Positions 21,390 to 29,415 of a stretch of 29,624 nucleotides of DNA are shown here, piece by piece; the first letter of the stretch is position 1; every line of letters starts with the position of its first letter. The translations under genes and the position numbers were made by a program. The notes under the pieces were generated by a model. The model was not told the origin of the DNA. It was given only the letters and a program-made list of their open reading frames with translations, and did not search any database. The stretch spans positions 1-29,624 of the forward strand of contig JACCXA010000066.1 in assembly GCA_013697365.1 (NCBI GenBank). Direction: 5' to 3'. Origin of the DNA: Chthoniobacterales bacterium (GTDB taxonomy: Bacteria > Verrucomicrobiota > Verrucomicrobiia > Chthoniobacterales > UBA10450).

Positions 21390-22152
21390 AGGTCCCGTGG
21401 AGCAGTAACTCGCCGATCCGCTTGCGGAAAGTTTCCGGAGTAAAGTTACGCTCGATCCGGCGGCGATGGCAGATCGAAATTCCGCCCGTTTCCTCCGAAA
21501 CAATCACCGCGATCGCGTCGGATTCTTCCGTTATCCCAAGGCCCGCGCGGTGTCGCAGCCCCAGGCTGCGGTCGAGCGTCTCACGCTGGCTGACCGGAAA
21601 AATGCAGGCCGCCGCGGCAATCCGACCATTTCGCATCACGACTCCACCGTCGTGCAACGCGCTCTTCGGGTAGAAAAGCGTCAGCAAAAGCTCGACCGAA
21701 AAGCAGGCGTCCAATTCCACTCCTGTTTCTTCGTAAACGCGAATCGATGTATCGCGTTCGATCGCAATCAAGGCACCGAATTGCTTATTCGCGAGCTGCG
21801 AGACGGCCTCCGCAATGTCGTGCACCGTCTCCCGTTTCTCGCTCGTCAGGGAAAAGATCGGGTGCCCTCCCAGAGCAGCCAGTCCACGCCGAAGCTCTGG
21901 TTGAAAAATGACCACGAGCGCAACCGCCAAAAAGACCGAAAAGCTCCGCACAATCCAGCCGATAACGGTGAGGTTTAACAATTGGGAGATCAGAGTCAGC
22001 GTCAGAAAGACAATGGCGAGGCCGGTGAGAACTTTCGCCCCGCGAGTCCCACGAAAGTAGAGGTAGCCGTAGTAAACTCCCACGCTCAGCAGCAGGATCT
22101 CGAAAAGACCGCGCCATTCCCTGAGCCAAAGCTGGACAATCTGCTGGATCAT
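21277..22152 (-). CDS. cdaA: Diadenylate cyclase (CdaA/DacA)
   Basis: 291 residues. CdaA makes cyclic di-AMP from two ATP, a second messenger for potassium, osmotic and cell-wall homeostasis. Three N-terminal membrane helices (about 13-32, 40-60, 63-84) precede the DAC domain. The motifs are SALHDGG (164-170, DGG where DGA is usual) and GLRHRAGLGI (198-207, RHR). The C-terminal 35 residues after HGTYEETDSD lie outside the domain and are overlapped by the mini-CdaR gene. The start overlaps the folP stop by 4 nt (ATGA). Gene order folP-cdaA-ybbR-like suggests one operon. Confidence 0.94.
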   Translation of the reverse strand: MIQQIVQLWLREWRGLFEILLLSVGVYYGYLYFRGTRGAKVLTGLAIVFLTLTLISQLLNLTVIGWIVRSFSVFLAVALVVIFQPELRRGLAALGGHPIFSLTSEKRETVHDIAEAVSQLANKQFGALIAIERDTSIRVYEETGVELDACFSVELLLTLFYPKSALHDGGVVMRNGRIAAAACIFPVSQRETLDRSLGLRHRAGLGITEESDAIAVIVSEETGGISICHRRRIERNFTPETFRKRIGELLLHGTYEETDSDQLAGKGDLAPSRDNPLVPHQKERSNDTLTV

Positions 22153-23000
22153 CGGTTCGCGCGGAGGGCTTCCGCAGTGCGCAAGGCCGCGGTATTTGGC
22201 TTCACGTCGTGGACGCGCAGGACGTTGGCGCCGCGTTCCCGCAGGAGCGCCGTGAGGGCAACTGTGGGCGCGAGTCGAATGCCCGGTTCAGCAGCGCCGA
22301 GGATCCTGGCGAGGAAGGATTTGCGCGACACCCCCACGACGAGCGGCTGATTCTCGATCCGAAGGTGCGCAAGATTGCCCAGCAACTCGAGATTGTGATC
22401 CAGCGTTTTTCCAAACCCAATTCCGGGATCAAACGCCATGGTCATCGGATCAATACCGCACTCTAGGGCGCGTGCATATTGTTGTCGAAAAAAATCCCGG
22501 ACTTCAGCCACGACATCCTCATAATGCGGGCTGGCCTGCATCGTTCGCGGTGTTCCCTGCATGTGCATGATGATCAATCCGGCCCCGCGCTCCGCCGCCA
22601 ATGGCATCATCTTCTCGTCACCGCGCAGGCCGGTGATGTCGTTGATGATCTGAGCGCCCGCATCCAAAGCGGCCCGCGCCACATTTGCCTTCGAAGTATC
22701 AATCGAAATCAAAACCGCAGGGACTGCCGCGCGCAGCTTCAAGATAACAGGCACGACGCGCTCGAGTTCTTCACTTTCCGAAACGGCATCGGCCCCCGGC
22801 CTGGTAGACTCGCCGCCGATATCGATGATGTCTGCGCCTTCCTCGATCATTTGCAGCCCGTGTTCGACGGCCGGCTCGATGCCGAAGAATTCTCCCCCAT
22901 CGGAGAAAGAGTCAGGCGTCACATTCAGAACGCCCATCAACATGCCGCGCTGCGAGACGTCAATGAGTTGGCTTCCGATTTTCCAGAGCACGCCAGCCAT
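22149..23000 (-). CDS. folP: Dihydropteroate synthase
   Basis: 283 residues, TIM-barrel enzyme that joins 6-hydroxymethyl-dihydropterin pyrophosphate to p-aminobenzoate in folate synthesis. Signatures: MGVLNVTPDSFSDGG (22-36), DIIDIGGESTRPGAD (57-71), LISIDTSKANVARAAL, INDITGLRGDEKM, IIMHMQGTPRTMQ, DPGIGFGKTLDHNLELL, and the C-terminal LRVHDV in VLRVHDVKPN. It starts the folP-cdaA-mini-cdaR operon; a 23-nt palindrome or riboswitch was looked for and not seen. It is divergent from rnr. Confidence 0.97.
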   Translation of the reverse strand: MAGVLWKIGSQLIDVSQRGMLMGVLNVTPDSFSDGGEFFGIEPAVEHGLQMIEEGADIIDIGGESTRPGADAVSESEELERVVPVILKLRAAVPAVLISIDTSKANVARAALDAGAQIINDITGLRGDEKMMPLAAERGAGLIIMHMQGTPRTMQASPHYEDVVAEVRDFFRQQYARALECGIDPMTMAFDPGIGFGKTLDHNLELLGNLAHLRIENQPLVVGVSRKSFLARILGAAEPGIRLAPTVALTALLRERGANVLRVHDVKPNTAALRTAEALRANR

Positions 23001-23134
23001 GAGGCTTCAGACTGTCGCGCAAGGCGCTTTATTCAATTGAGTCGGCCAACGAAACGGCGACACTCCTGTCGGCAAAATCTTTTTGCGCCATCATTTCGGG
23101 GGCAACAAGAGTTCGCTATTCTGTTTTGCAGTCC

Positions 23135-25384
23135 GTGACATCCAAGACCCATCAGCTCAAGCAGGAGATCATCCGCATTCTCTCAGCGCCTGACTACCAG
23201 CCGCTCGACAAGATGGAATTAGGAAAAGCTCTCGGCCGAAAAAGCGGCGTGCGAATGGGTTTAAACGAGACGCTCCGCGACTTGGAACGCGATGGCGAGA
23301 TCGCTCGCATCCGCAAGAACCGCTACGTCCTGCCCTCCGCAGCCGATCTCGTTACCGGATTGCTCCACGTGCACCAGGCGGGTTATGCCTTCCTTACCCG
23401 CGAGAATAAGCCGGGCGAGCAGGACTTGTTTATCGCCGCGCAGAATACGGGCACTGCGATGCATGGCGACCGCGTCGTGGCGCGCATCACTCGGGATGAA
23501 AATTACGCGCGCGCCAGAGGCGGGCCGGCCCGCCCCGAGGGCCGCATCATCCGGATTTTGGAACGGGCGCACGACACCATTGTCGGCACACTTCAGCAGA
23601 CCCGAAATTTTTTCTACGTCGTGCCGGACGACCCGCGCATCGTTCACAACGTATATGTTCAAATCCCGCCGGAGGCGCCGCTTCCGAAGCGACCCGCCAA
23701 CGGCGATAAGGTCGTGGTTCGCCTTGAAACGTGGGAGTCCCGGCACGTCAATCCCGAAGGCCAGATCATTGAAGTTCTTGGCGCGAGCACCGCGCCCGGT
23801 GTCGATATGCTTTCGATCATTCGGAAGTTCCATCTTCCGCTCGAATTTCCGCGCGCCGTCGATGAGGAAGCCGGGACGATTCCCGAAACTGTGTCGGCTT
23901 CAATGTGCGAAGGGCGCGAAGATCTCCGCGATCAATTTATCGTCACGATTGACCCGGATGACGCACGCGATTTTGACGATGCCATCAACGTCGAGCGGCT
24001 CCCCGGTGGCGGCTGGAGACTCGGGGTTCACATTGCCGATGTAGCCGCCTACGTCACACCAGATGGCGAACTCGATCGGGAAGCCATCAAGCGCGGCAAC
24101 AGCGTTTACCTGCCCGACCGCGTCATTCCAATGCTGCCGGAGCGCCTGAGCAATGGCGTCTGCAGTTTGAAGCCGGACGTGGATCGCCTCACGCATTCCG
24201 CCTTCATCGAGTTCAGCGAAAAAGGGGAACGGCGGAAGGTTCGCTTCGGCCGAACGGTCATCCGCAGTGCGCGGCGGCTGACCTACCGCGAAGCGTTCGC
24301 CATTCTTAGCGCGCAGCCGGTCGATCAGTTAAGCGAGCGCCTGCACACCGCCTGGGAGCTTGCCTCCCTCCTGCGCCGGAAGCGCTTCCACGAGGGGTCG
24401 CTCGATCTCGACTTTCCCGAAGTAAAGGTGCGCCTCGATGCCGAAGGCAAACCAATCCAGCTGGAGCGGATCGAGAACGATGAATCGCATCAGTTGATCG
24501 AGGAATTCATGCTCGCCGCCAACGAAGCGGTCGCCTCTGAACTCAAAAATCGCCTTGTCCCCACCGTCTACCGCGTGCACGAGAATCCCGAGCCCGACAA
24601 ACTCGCGGAATATCGCGAGCTTGCCTTGAGCTACGGCCACCGCGTCGGCGACGTCACGCAGCGGAAAGAACTGCAGCGGCTGCTCGCTTCCTTACGCGGG
24701 AAGCCAGAAGAACAGGCACTCAAGATCGGTCTGCTCAAAAGCCTGAAGCGCGCGCGTTATGCCACCCAGCCGCTAGGGCACTACGGGCTGGCCAAGAATA
24801 ACTACACCCATTTCACGAGTCCCATCCGGCGCTATGCCGATCTGATCGTGCACCGCTCGCTCGCGAGTCTCAATCTGACACGCAAACCACGCACCGACGT
24901 GAGCCAGCTTTCATCTCTCGCGGAACACATCTCCGCGACCGAACGCGTTGCCGCGGAAGCGGAAATCGAGGCGGTGAAATTGAAGAAGCTGGAGTTCTTC
25001 CAACGCCAACTCGACGCGAGGGATCCTCAGGTCTTCCGCGCCTCCGTGCTCGACGTGAAAAACTTCGGCCTCATCGTTGAGCTACCCGATGTCCTTCTGT
25101 CTGGGATGATCCACATCTCGGCGTTGACCGACGATTTCTATGTCTTCAATGGTGGGCAACGCACCTTGCTCGGCCGCCAGTCGCGCCGTCGTTTCACCGT
25201 TGGTGACGAACTCCGCGTCTATGTCGCCCGCGTCGACGTCTTTAAGCGTCAGGTAGATTTCGCGATTGCGGAGGAGCGTCCCGCCGCGAAACGCCCGCAA
25301 GGCCAACAGCGCCGTCGTCGAAACAGCGACCCTGGAGCGTCTGTCAGCCGGAGCGCAGCGAGCGGAGTCGACGGAGGGGCCTAG
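23135..25384 (+). CDS. rnr: Ribonuclease R
   Basis: 749 residues from GTG 23135; a TTG at 23126 is an alternative, and neither has a clear Shine-Dalgarno. RNase R is a 3'-5' exoribonuclease that degrades structured RNA. Order: N-terminal helix-turn-helix (about 1-65), cold-shock-type OB domains, RNB catalytic domain with IDPDDARDFDDAINVE (acidic Mg2+ ligands), VHIADVAAYVTPDGELD, LPDRVIPMLPERLSNGVCSL and HFTSPIRRYADLIVHR, then an S1 domain (DPQVFRASVLDVKNFGLIVE…VDFAI). The basic tail (KRPQGQQRRRRN) is followed by a short SRSAASGVDGGA end that is translated from a dispersed repeat. It is divergent from folP. Confidence 0.95.
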   Translation: MTSKTHQLKQEIIRILSAPDYQPLDKMELGKALGRKSGVRMGLNETLRDLERDGEIARIRKNRYVLPSAADLVTGLLHVHQAGYAFLTRENKPGEQDLFIAAQNTGTAMHGDRVVARITRDENYARARGGPARPEGRIIRILERAHDTIVGTLQQTRNFFYVVPDDPRIVHNVYVQIPPEAPLPKRPANGDKVVVRLETWESRHVNPEGQIIEVLGASTAPGVDMLSIIRKFHLPLEFPRAVDEEAGTIPETVSASMCEGREDLRDQFIVTIDPDDARDFDDAINVERLPGGGWRLGVHIADVAAYVTPDGELDREAIKRGNSVYLPDRVIPMLPERLSNGVCSLKPDVDRLTHSAFIEFSEKGERRKVRFGRTVIRSARRLTYREAFAILSAQPVDQLSERLHTAWELASLLRRKRFHEGSLDLDFPEVKVRLDAEGKPIQLERIENDESHQLIEEFMLAANEAVASELKNRLVPTVYRVHENPEPDKLAEYRELALSYGHRVGDVTQRKELQRLLASLRGKPEEQALKIGLLKSLKRARYATQPLGHYGLAKNNYTHFTSPIRRYADLIVHRSLASLNLTRKPRTDVSQLSSLAEHISATERVAAEAEIEAVKLKKLEFFQRQLDARDPQVFRASVLDVKNFGLIVELPDVLLSGMIHISALTDDFYVFNGGQRTLLGRQSRRRFTVGDELRVYVARVDVFKRQVDFAIAEERPAAKRPQGQQRRRRNSDPGASVSRSAASGVDGGA
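25343..25384 (+). repeat. GAGCG/GGAGTCGA-type interspersed repeat read into the rnr C-terminus
   Basis: The DNA 25343-25384 combines GGAGCGCAGCGAGCGGAGTC and a following GACGGAGGGG. From general knowledge, such GAGCG…AGCGGAGTCGA…GGGG units recur as extragenic repeats in Verrucomicrobia and other high-GC genomes. It lies exactly at the end of rnr and supplies its stop codon. A second copy is not seen in this window, so the repeat nature rests on recognition. Confidence 0.45.
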
Positions 25385-25518
25385 ACTTCGCTCGCGATGC
25401 AAGGACCCGGCTTTCCACGGCTGGAAGACCTCGTCAGTTAAACTCCTTCAACCTCGGCCGCCAAATTTAGCCTTCCCAGCCGTCGGCTGTTCCGATATTT
25501 CTTCGATTGTTCCGAGCC

Positions 25519-25719
25519 ATGGATAACGTCATCGACGCAAAACAGCTGCAGATCGAGCGGAAACAATTTCACGTCGAGTTGCGAGAAAACGACCGGGGCC
25601 GCTTCCTTCGCATCACGGAAGAAGCACATGGTCGCCGCAACACGATCATCATTCCCAGCACGGGTGTAAATGAGTTCACGGCCGCGATCGGACAGGTGCT
25701 CGCGACGAGCGGCGGATAG
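25519..25719 (+). CDS. PUR-domain (PURA/DUF3276-like) nucleic-acid-binding protein
   Basis: 66 residues from ATG 25519 (an upstream in-frame ATG at 25507 would add four). The sequence QIERKQFHVELRENDRGRFL then ITEEAHGRRNTIIIPSTGVNEFTAAIGQVL fits one PUR repeat: a four-stranded sheet followed by a helix, as in the short bacterial PUR proteins (BpuR, Bacteroidetes DUF3276). Those bind single-stranded DNA and RNA, probably as dimers. There is no Shine-Dalgarno-like element close by. The gene sits 134 nt after rnr and 48 nt before the intradiol-like gene. Confidence 0.8.
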   Translation: MDNVIDAKQLQIERKQFHVELRENDRGRFLRITEEAHGRRNTIIIPSTGVNEFTAAIGQVLATSGG

Positions 25720-25767
25720 CCGCTTGTTTCCTGAACCGGGCGGCGCCGCCCAGGCGCTGATCGTCGT

Positions 25768-26391
25768 ATGAAAGAGAAGCGCCTGTCGTCCGCACTGCTT
25801 CTTCTCAGCGCCTTCCTCGCCGCGCTGCATAATACCGGCGCGCAAAAACCGATCGGCGGCGGCTGCGATGGTTGTGACCTGATGTTTGCCGGGATGCCGA
25901 AGTCTCTCGATTGGCAGACGACCATGACTGACATAAGCGGGGGCGAGCCTCTCGAAATAGAGGGGGTCATTTTCCAAGAGGACGGCACCACTCCCGCGCG
26001 CGATGTGATCCTGTACGTCTACCACACAAACGCGCAGGGCTTCTACGCGCCTGCTGCCGCGCAAACCGTCGCCCGTCGCCATGGACAATTGCGCGGCTGG
26101 ATGAAAACGGACGCGGCCGGTCGTTATAAGTTCCTTACCATTCGTCCGGCGCCTTACCCAAGACGCGACATTCCAGCCCATATTCATCCGGTCATCAGTG
26201 AGCCGGGGAAGAACGAGTATTACCTCGACGACTATCTTTTCGATGACGATCCGCTGCTCACGAAAGAGAAACGAGACGCACAGGGAGGGCGTGGCGGGAG
26301 CGGCATTGTTCGCCTCACGAAAAACGCCGCAAGAAAGTGGGTCGGCAGACGAGATATCATCCTGGGGCGCAGCATCCCAGATTACCGTTGA
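25768..26391 (+). CDS. Secreted intradiol ring-cleavage dioxygenase-like protein
   Basis: 207 residues. A signal peptide (MKEKRLSSALLLLSAFLAAL) is followed by an intradiol-dioxygenase-like beta-sandwich. Probable Fe(III) ligands: Y93 in GFYAP, Y130 in RPAPYPRRD, and H138/H140 in PAHIHPVI. WxxTDxxGRYxFLTIRP (111-127) is typical. Such exported versions are known in many soil bacteria with unknown substrates; catechol cleavage is not established for them. GGGCDGCDL near the mature N-terminus adds a Cys pair, unusual for the family. The stop codon lies in a perfect hairpin (26385-26408). Confidence 0.85.
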   Translation: MKEKRLSSALLLLSAFLAALHNTGAQKPIGGGCDGCDLMFAGMPKSLDWQTTMTDISGGEPLEIEGVIFQEDGTTPARDVILYVYHTNAQGFYAPAAAQTVARRHGQLRGWMKTDAAGRYKFLTIRPAPYPRRDIPAHIHPVISEPGKNEYYLDDYLFDDDPLLTKEKRDAQGGRGGSGIVRLTKNAARKWVGRRDIILGRSIPDYR

Positions 26392-26408
26392 CGCGTCTGC
26401 GTCAACGG
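26385..26408 (+). terminator. Perfect hairpin across the stop codon of the intradiol-like gene
   Basis: CCGTTGACGC (26385-26394) pairs with GCGTCAACGG (26399-26408), 10 bp with a 4-nt loop. The TGA stop is in the left arm. No T-tract follows, so it is not a classic intrinsic terminator; it may be a transcript 3' end stabiliser or a protein-binding palindrome. Confidence 0.5.
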
Positions 26409-26443
26409 GGCTCGCGCTGAGGAAGACGCGACCGGCGGCCGCG

Positions 26444-26471
26444 TTGACACTCCAAAGCGAGGCGATACTCT
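26444..26471 (+). promoter_or_regulatory. Sigma-70-type promoter for ppdK
   Basis: A perfect TTGACA (26444-26449) is followed after 16 nt by TACTCT (26466-26471, three of six). The start would be about 30 nt before the ATG. GCAGGA (26491-26496) is a plausible ribosome binding site 11 nt upstream of ATG 26508. Confidence 0.42.
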
Positions 26472-26507
26472 TTCCGCCTCGTTTTAACCGCGCAGGATCA
26501 TCCTTTC

Positions 26508-29327
26508 ATGGCCGCTAAATCCACCCCTCGCTCCACGCGTCCGTCACTCTCGTCCCGCAGGCGAGTCTCGCGCGCGGTTGGTTCTACCCGCAACGGCGCT
26601 GCCAGGACAAAAGCGGTCAAGTACGTTTACACATGGGGTAACAGCAAGGCCGACGGCGATGGCTCAATGAAGCCGCTCCTCGGCGGCAAAGGCGCCAATC
26701 TTGCGGAAATGACGCGAATCGGCCTGCCGGTCCCTCCGGGATTCACGATTACTACCGAGGTCTGCACTTACTTTTACGCGAATAAGCGCACCTATCCGGC
26801 CTCCCTCCAGGCTGAGATCGAAAAGGGCGTAGCAAACATGGAGCGGATCATGGGCACCAAGTTCGGTGATACCGAAAAGATGCCGCTTCTCGTCGCGGTC
26901 CGCTCGGGCGCGCGCGACTCGATGCCGGGGATGATGGATACGATTCTTAATCTCGGGCTGAATGACGAGACCGTGCAGGCGCTGGTCCGGGCGACGAAAA
27001 ACGAGCGTTTCGCCTGGGATTGCTACCGCCGATTTATCCAGATGTATGGCGACGTTGTCATGGGCGTGCAGAAGCGCGAAGGCGAAGACCACGATCCGTT
27101 CGAATCTGTCATTGAGCACTACAAAGACGAGAAGCACGGCCGGCATGATCTCGACGATTCGAAGCTCGATACCTCTGATTACCAGGAGCTCGTGCGACGC
27201 TTCAAAGAGCTGGTGAAAGAACGCACCGGCCGGGCTTTCCCAAACAATCCCTGGGATCAATTAACAGGCGCGGCCGGCGCGGTTTTCGGCTCGTGGATGA
27301 ACGATCGTGCGATTGTTTATCGTCGAAAATACAACATCCCGCAGGACTGGGGCACGGCGGTCAACGTGCAGGCGATGGTCTACGGAAACACTGGCGAAAA
27401 TTCCGGTTCCGGTGTGGCCTTTACGCGCAATCCCGCCAACGGCGTGAATGAGTTCTACGGGGAATTTCTAATCAATGCGCAAGGCGAGGATGTCGTCGCC
27501 GGTGTCCGCACTCCGCAGCCCGTTCTGGAATTGAAGAAACTGATGCCGAAGAGCTACGCAGAGCTGCTGAAAGTCCGCGCCGCCCTCGAGAAGCATTTCA
27601 AAGATGTGCAGGACGTCGAGTTTACTATTCAAGACGGCAAGCTTTTCATGCTCCAAACCCGCAACGGCAAACGGACCGCGGCGGCCGCGCTCAAGTTTTC
27701 CATGGACATGTTCAAGGAGAAGCTTATCGACTGGAAGACCGCGGTCATGCGCAACCCCGCGGATCAGCTCGACCAGCTGCTCGCCCCGATTTTCGACCTC
27801 GCGGAAGTGAAGAAGGCCAAAGTCATCGCGAGTGGTCTCCCCGCCGGTCCCGGTGCGGCTTCCGGCAAGATTTATCTGAACGCCGATCGGGCCGCGGCTG
27901 CGGCCGAAAAAGGCGAGAAAGTGCTGCTCGTGCGCAACGAGACCAGCCCCGAAGATCTGCGCGGCATGATCGCGGCGGAAGGGATCCTGACCGCCAAAGG
28001 CGGAGTATCGTCACACGCTGCCTTGGTGGCTCGCCAGATGGGCAAAGTCTGCATCTGCGGAGCCTCCGCTTTGCAAATCGATTACACGAAAAAGACGGTT
28101 TCCGTCGCGGGCCAGACCTTCCGGGAAGGCGACTCCCTCTCGATCGACGGTACTGCCGGCACCGTCTACGCGGGGCAGCTTGCGACTGCGCCGAGCGAGA
28201 TCATCACCGGCACGCTCCACGGCGACAAAGCCGCGCAGAAGACCGAGAAGTTCAAGTCGTTTAACCAGCTCATGAAGTGGTGCTCGGAGGCCGCGCGTCT
28301 TGAGGTGCGGTGCAATGCCGACAACCCGGAGCAAACCGAGAATGCGCTCGCGTTCGGTGCGGTTGGTATTGGCCTCACCCGGACTGAGCACATGTTCTTC
28401 GAAGGCAATCGCATTGATGCGATGCGCGAGATGATCCTGGCCGCCAATGTCGCAGACCGAAAGAAAGCGCTCGCGAAGTTGCTCCCGTATCAACGCGAGG
28501 ATTTCACCGGCATCTTCAGGGCGCTGCGAGGTTTTCCGGCGACGATCCGCTTTCTCGATCCGCCCCTGCACGAGTTCCTGCCGCACACCAAAGAACAGCA
28601 GCTGGATCTCGCGAACACTCTCGGCATTAAAGTCGAGTTCATTCAGCAGCGTGTGGCGCAGCTGCATGAGTTCAATCCGATGCTCGGTCACCGCGGGTGC
28701 CGGCTCGGCATAGCTTATCCGGAGATCACCGAGATGCAGGCGCGCGCCGTCTTTGAAGCCGCGGCCGACGTGGCAAAAAAGAAGATCAAGGTGAAGCCGG
28801 AGATCATGATCCCGCTCGCCGGTTACAAAAAAGAGTTCGATCTCCAGGCTGAGATCGTGCACCGCGTCGCTCTGGAAGTGATGAGCGAGCAAAAGGTGAA
28901 ATTCGAATACCTCGTCGGCACCATGGTGGAAGTCCCGCGTTGTGCTCTCACCGCCGACGAAGTTGCGCAGACTGCCGAGTTCTTCAGCTTCGGCACGAAC
29001 GATCTGACGCAGATGGCCCTTGGGATCAGCCGCGACGACATGGGCAATTTCCTCATGCCCTATGTCGAGAATGAGATCTTCAAGAAGAACCCCTTCGCAA
29101 CGCTCGACACGGTCGGCGTCGGCCAGCTCATGAAGATCGCGATCGACAAAGGCCGCAGCACTCGGCCCGACATCAAGCTCGGCATCTGCGGCGAACACGG
29201 CGGCGATCCGGAGAGCGTAAAGTTCTGCCACACACTCGGTCTGCATTACGTCAGCTGCAGTCCATTCCGAGTGCCGATTGCGAAACTCGCAGCTGCCCAG
29301 GCTGCGATCGCAGAGAAGTGCGTTTAG
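26508..29327 (+). CDS. ppdK: Pyruvate, phosphate dikinase
   Basis: 939 residues. The enzyme interconverts ATP + pyruvate + Pi and AMP + PEP + PPi. Order: nucleotide-binding domain (LLGGKGANLAEMTRIGLPVP, 57-76; SGVAFTRNPANG), swivelling phosphohistidine domain with GGVSSHAALVARQMG (H503 as phosphorylated His), and the PEP/pyruvate barrel with FGTNDLTQMALGISRDD and GICGEHGGDPES (C894 as catalytic Cys). Family members are usually about 870-900 residues; here an extra basic N-terminus of about 36 residues (STPRSTRPSLSSRRRVSR) precedes the conserved KYVYTWG. It is a lone gene with its own likely promoter. Confidence 0.96.
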   Translation: MAAKSTPRSTRPSLSSRRRVSRAVGSTRNGAARTKAVKYVYTWGNSKADGDGSMKPLLGGKGANLAEMTRIGLPVPPGFTITTEVCTYFYANKRTYPASLQAEIEKGVANMERIMGTKFGDTEKMPLLVAVRSGARDSMPGMMDTILNLGLNDETVQALVRATKNERFAWDCYRRFIQMYGDVVMGVQKREGEDHDPFESVIEHYKDEKHGRHDLDDSKLDTSDYQELVRRFKELVKERTGRAFPNNPWDQLTGAAGAVFGSWMNDRAIVYRRKYNIPQDWGTAVNVQAMVYGNTGENSGSGVAFTRNPANGVNEFYGEFLINAQGEDVVAGVRTPQPVLELKKLMPKSYAELLKVRAALEKHFKDVQDVEFTIQDGKLFMLQTRNGKRTAAAALKFSMDMFKEKLIDWKTAVMRNPADQLDQLLAPIFDLAEVKKAKVIASGLPAGPGAASGKIYLNADRAAAAAEKGEKVLLVRNETSPEDLRGMIAAEGILTAKGGVSSHAALVARQMGKVCICGASALQIDYTKKTVSVAGQTFREGDSLSIDGTAGTVYAGQLATAPSEIITGTLHGDKAAQKTEKFKSFNQLMKWCSEAARLEVRCNADNPEQTENALAFGAVGIGLTRTEHMFFEGNRIDAMREMILAANVADRKKALAKLLPYQREDFTGIFRALRGFPATIRFLDPPLHEFLPHTKEQQLDLANTLGIKVEFIQQRVAQLHEFNPMLGHRGCRLGIAYPEITEMQARAVFEAAADVAKKKIKVKPEIMIPLAGYKKEFDLQAEIVHRVALEVMSEQKVKFEYLVGTMVEVPRCALTADEVAQTAEFFSFGTNDLTQMALGISRDDMGNFLMPYVENEIFKKNPFATLDTVGVGQLMKIAIDKGRSTRPDIKLGICGEHGGDPESVKFCHTLGLHYVSCSPFRVPIAKLAAAQAAIAEKCV

Positions 29328-29415
29328 GTGGCGATCGTCGGGAGAGTCGTGGCCGGAGAATACCGCCGTACATAGGGAAGCTCGTGCGAGAAGGTAAAAA
29401 CTAGCGCGAAGCTAT

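Noticed and set aside
25843..25869. Lipobox at the mature N-terminus of the intradiol-like protein
   Set aside because: The Cys residues of GGGCDGC are not preceded by the L-x-x-C context expected for lipoproteins; an ordinary signal peptide fits better.
28011..29246. 411-residue minus-strand frame inside ppdK
   Set aside because: High GC keeps the antisense frame open; the plus strand has unmistakable ppdK catalytic motifs throughout.
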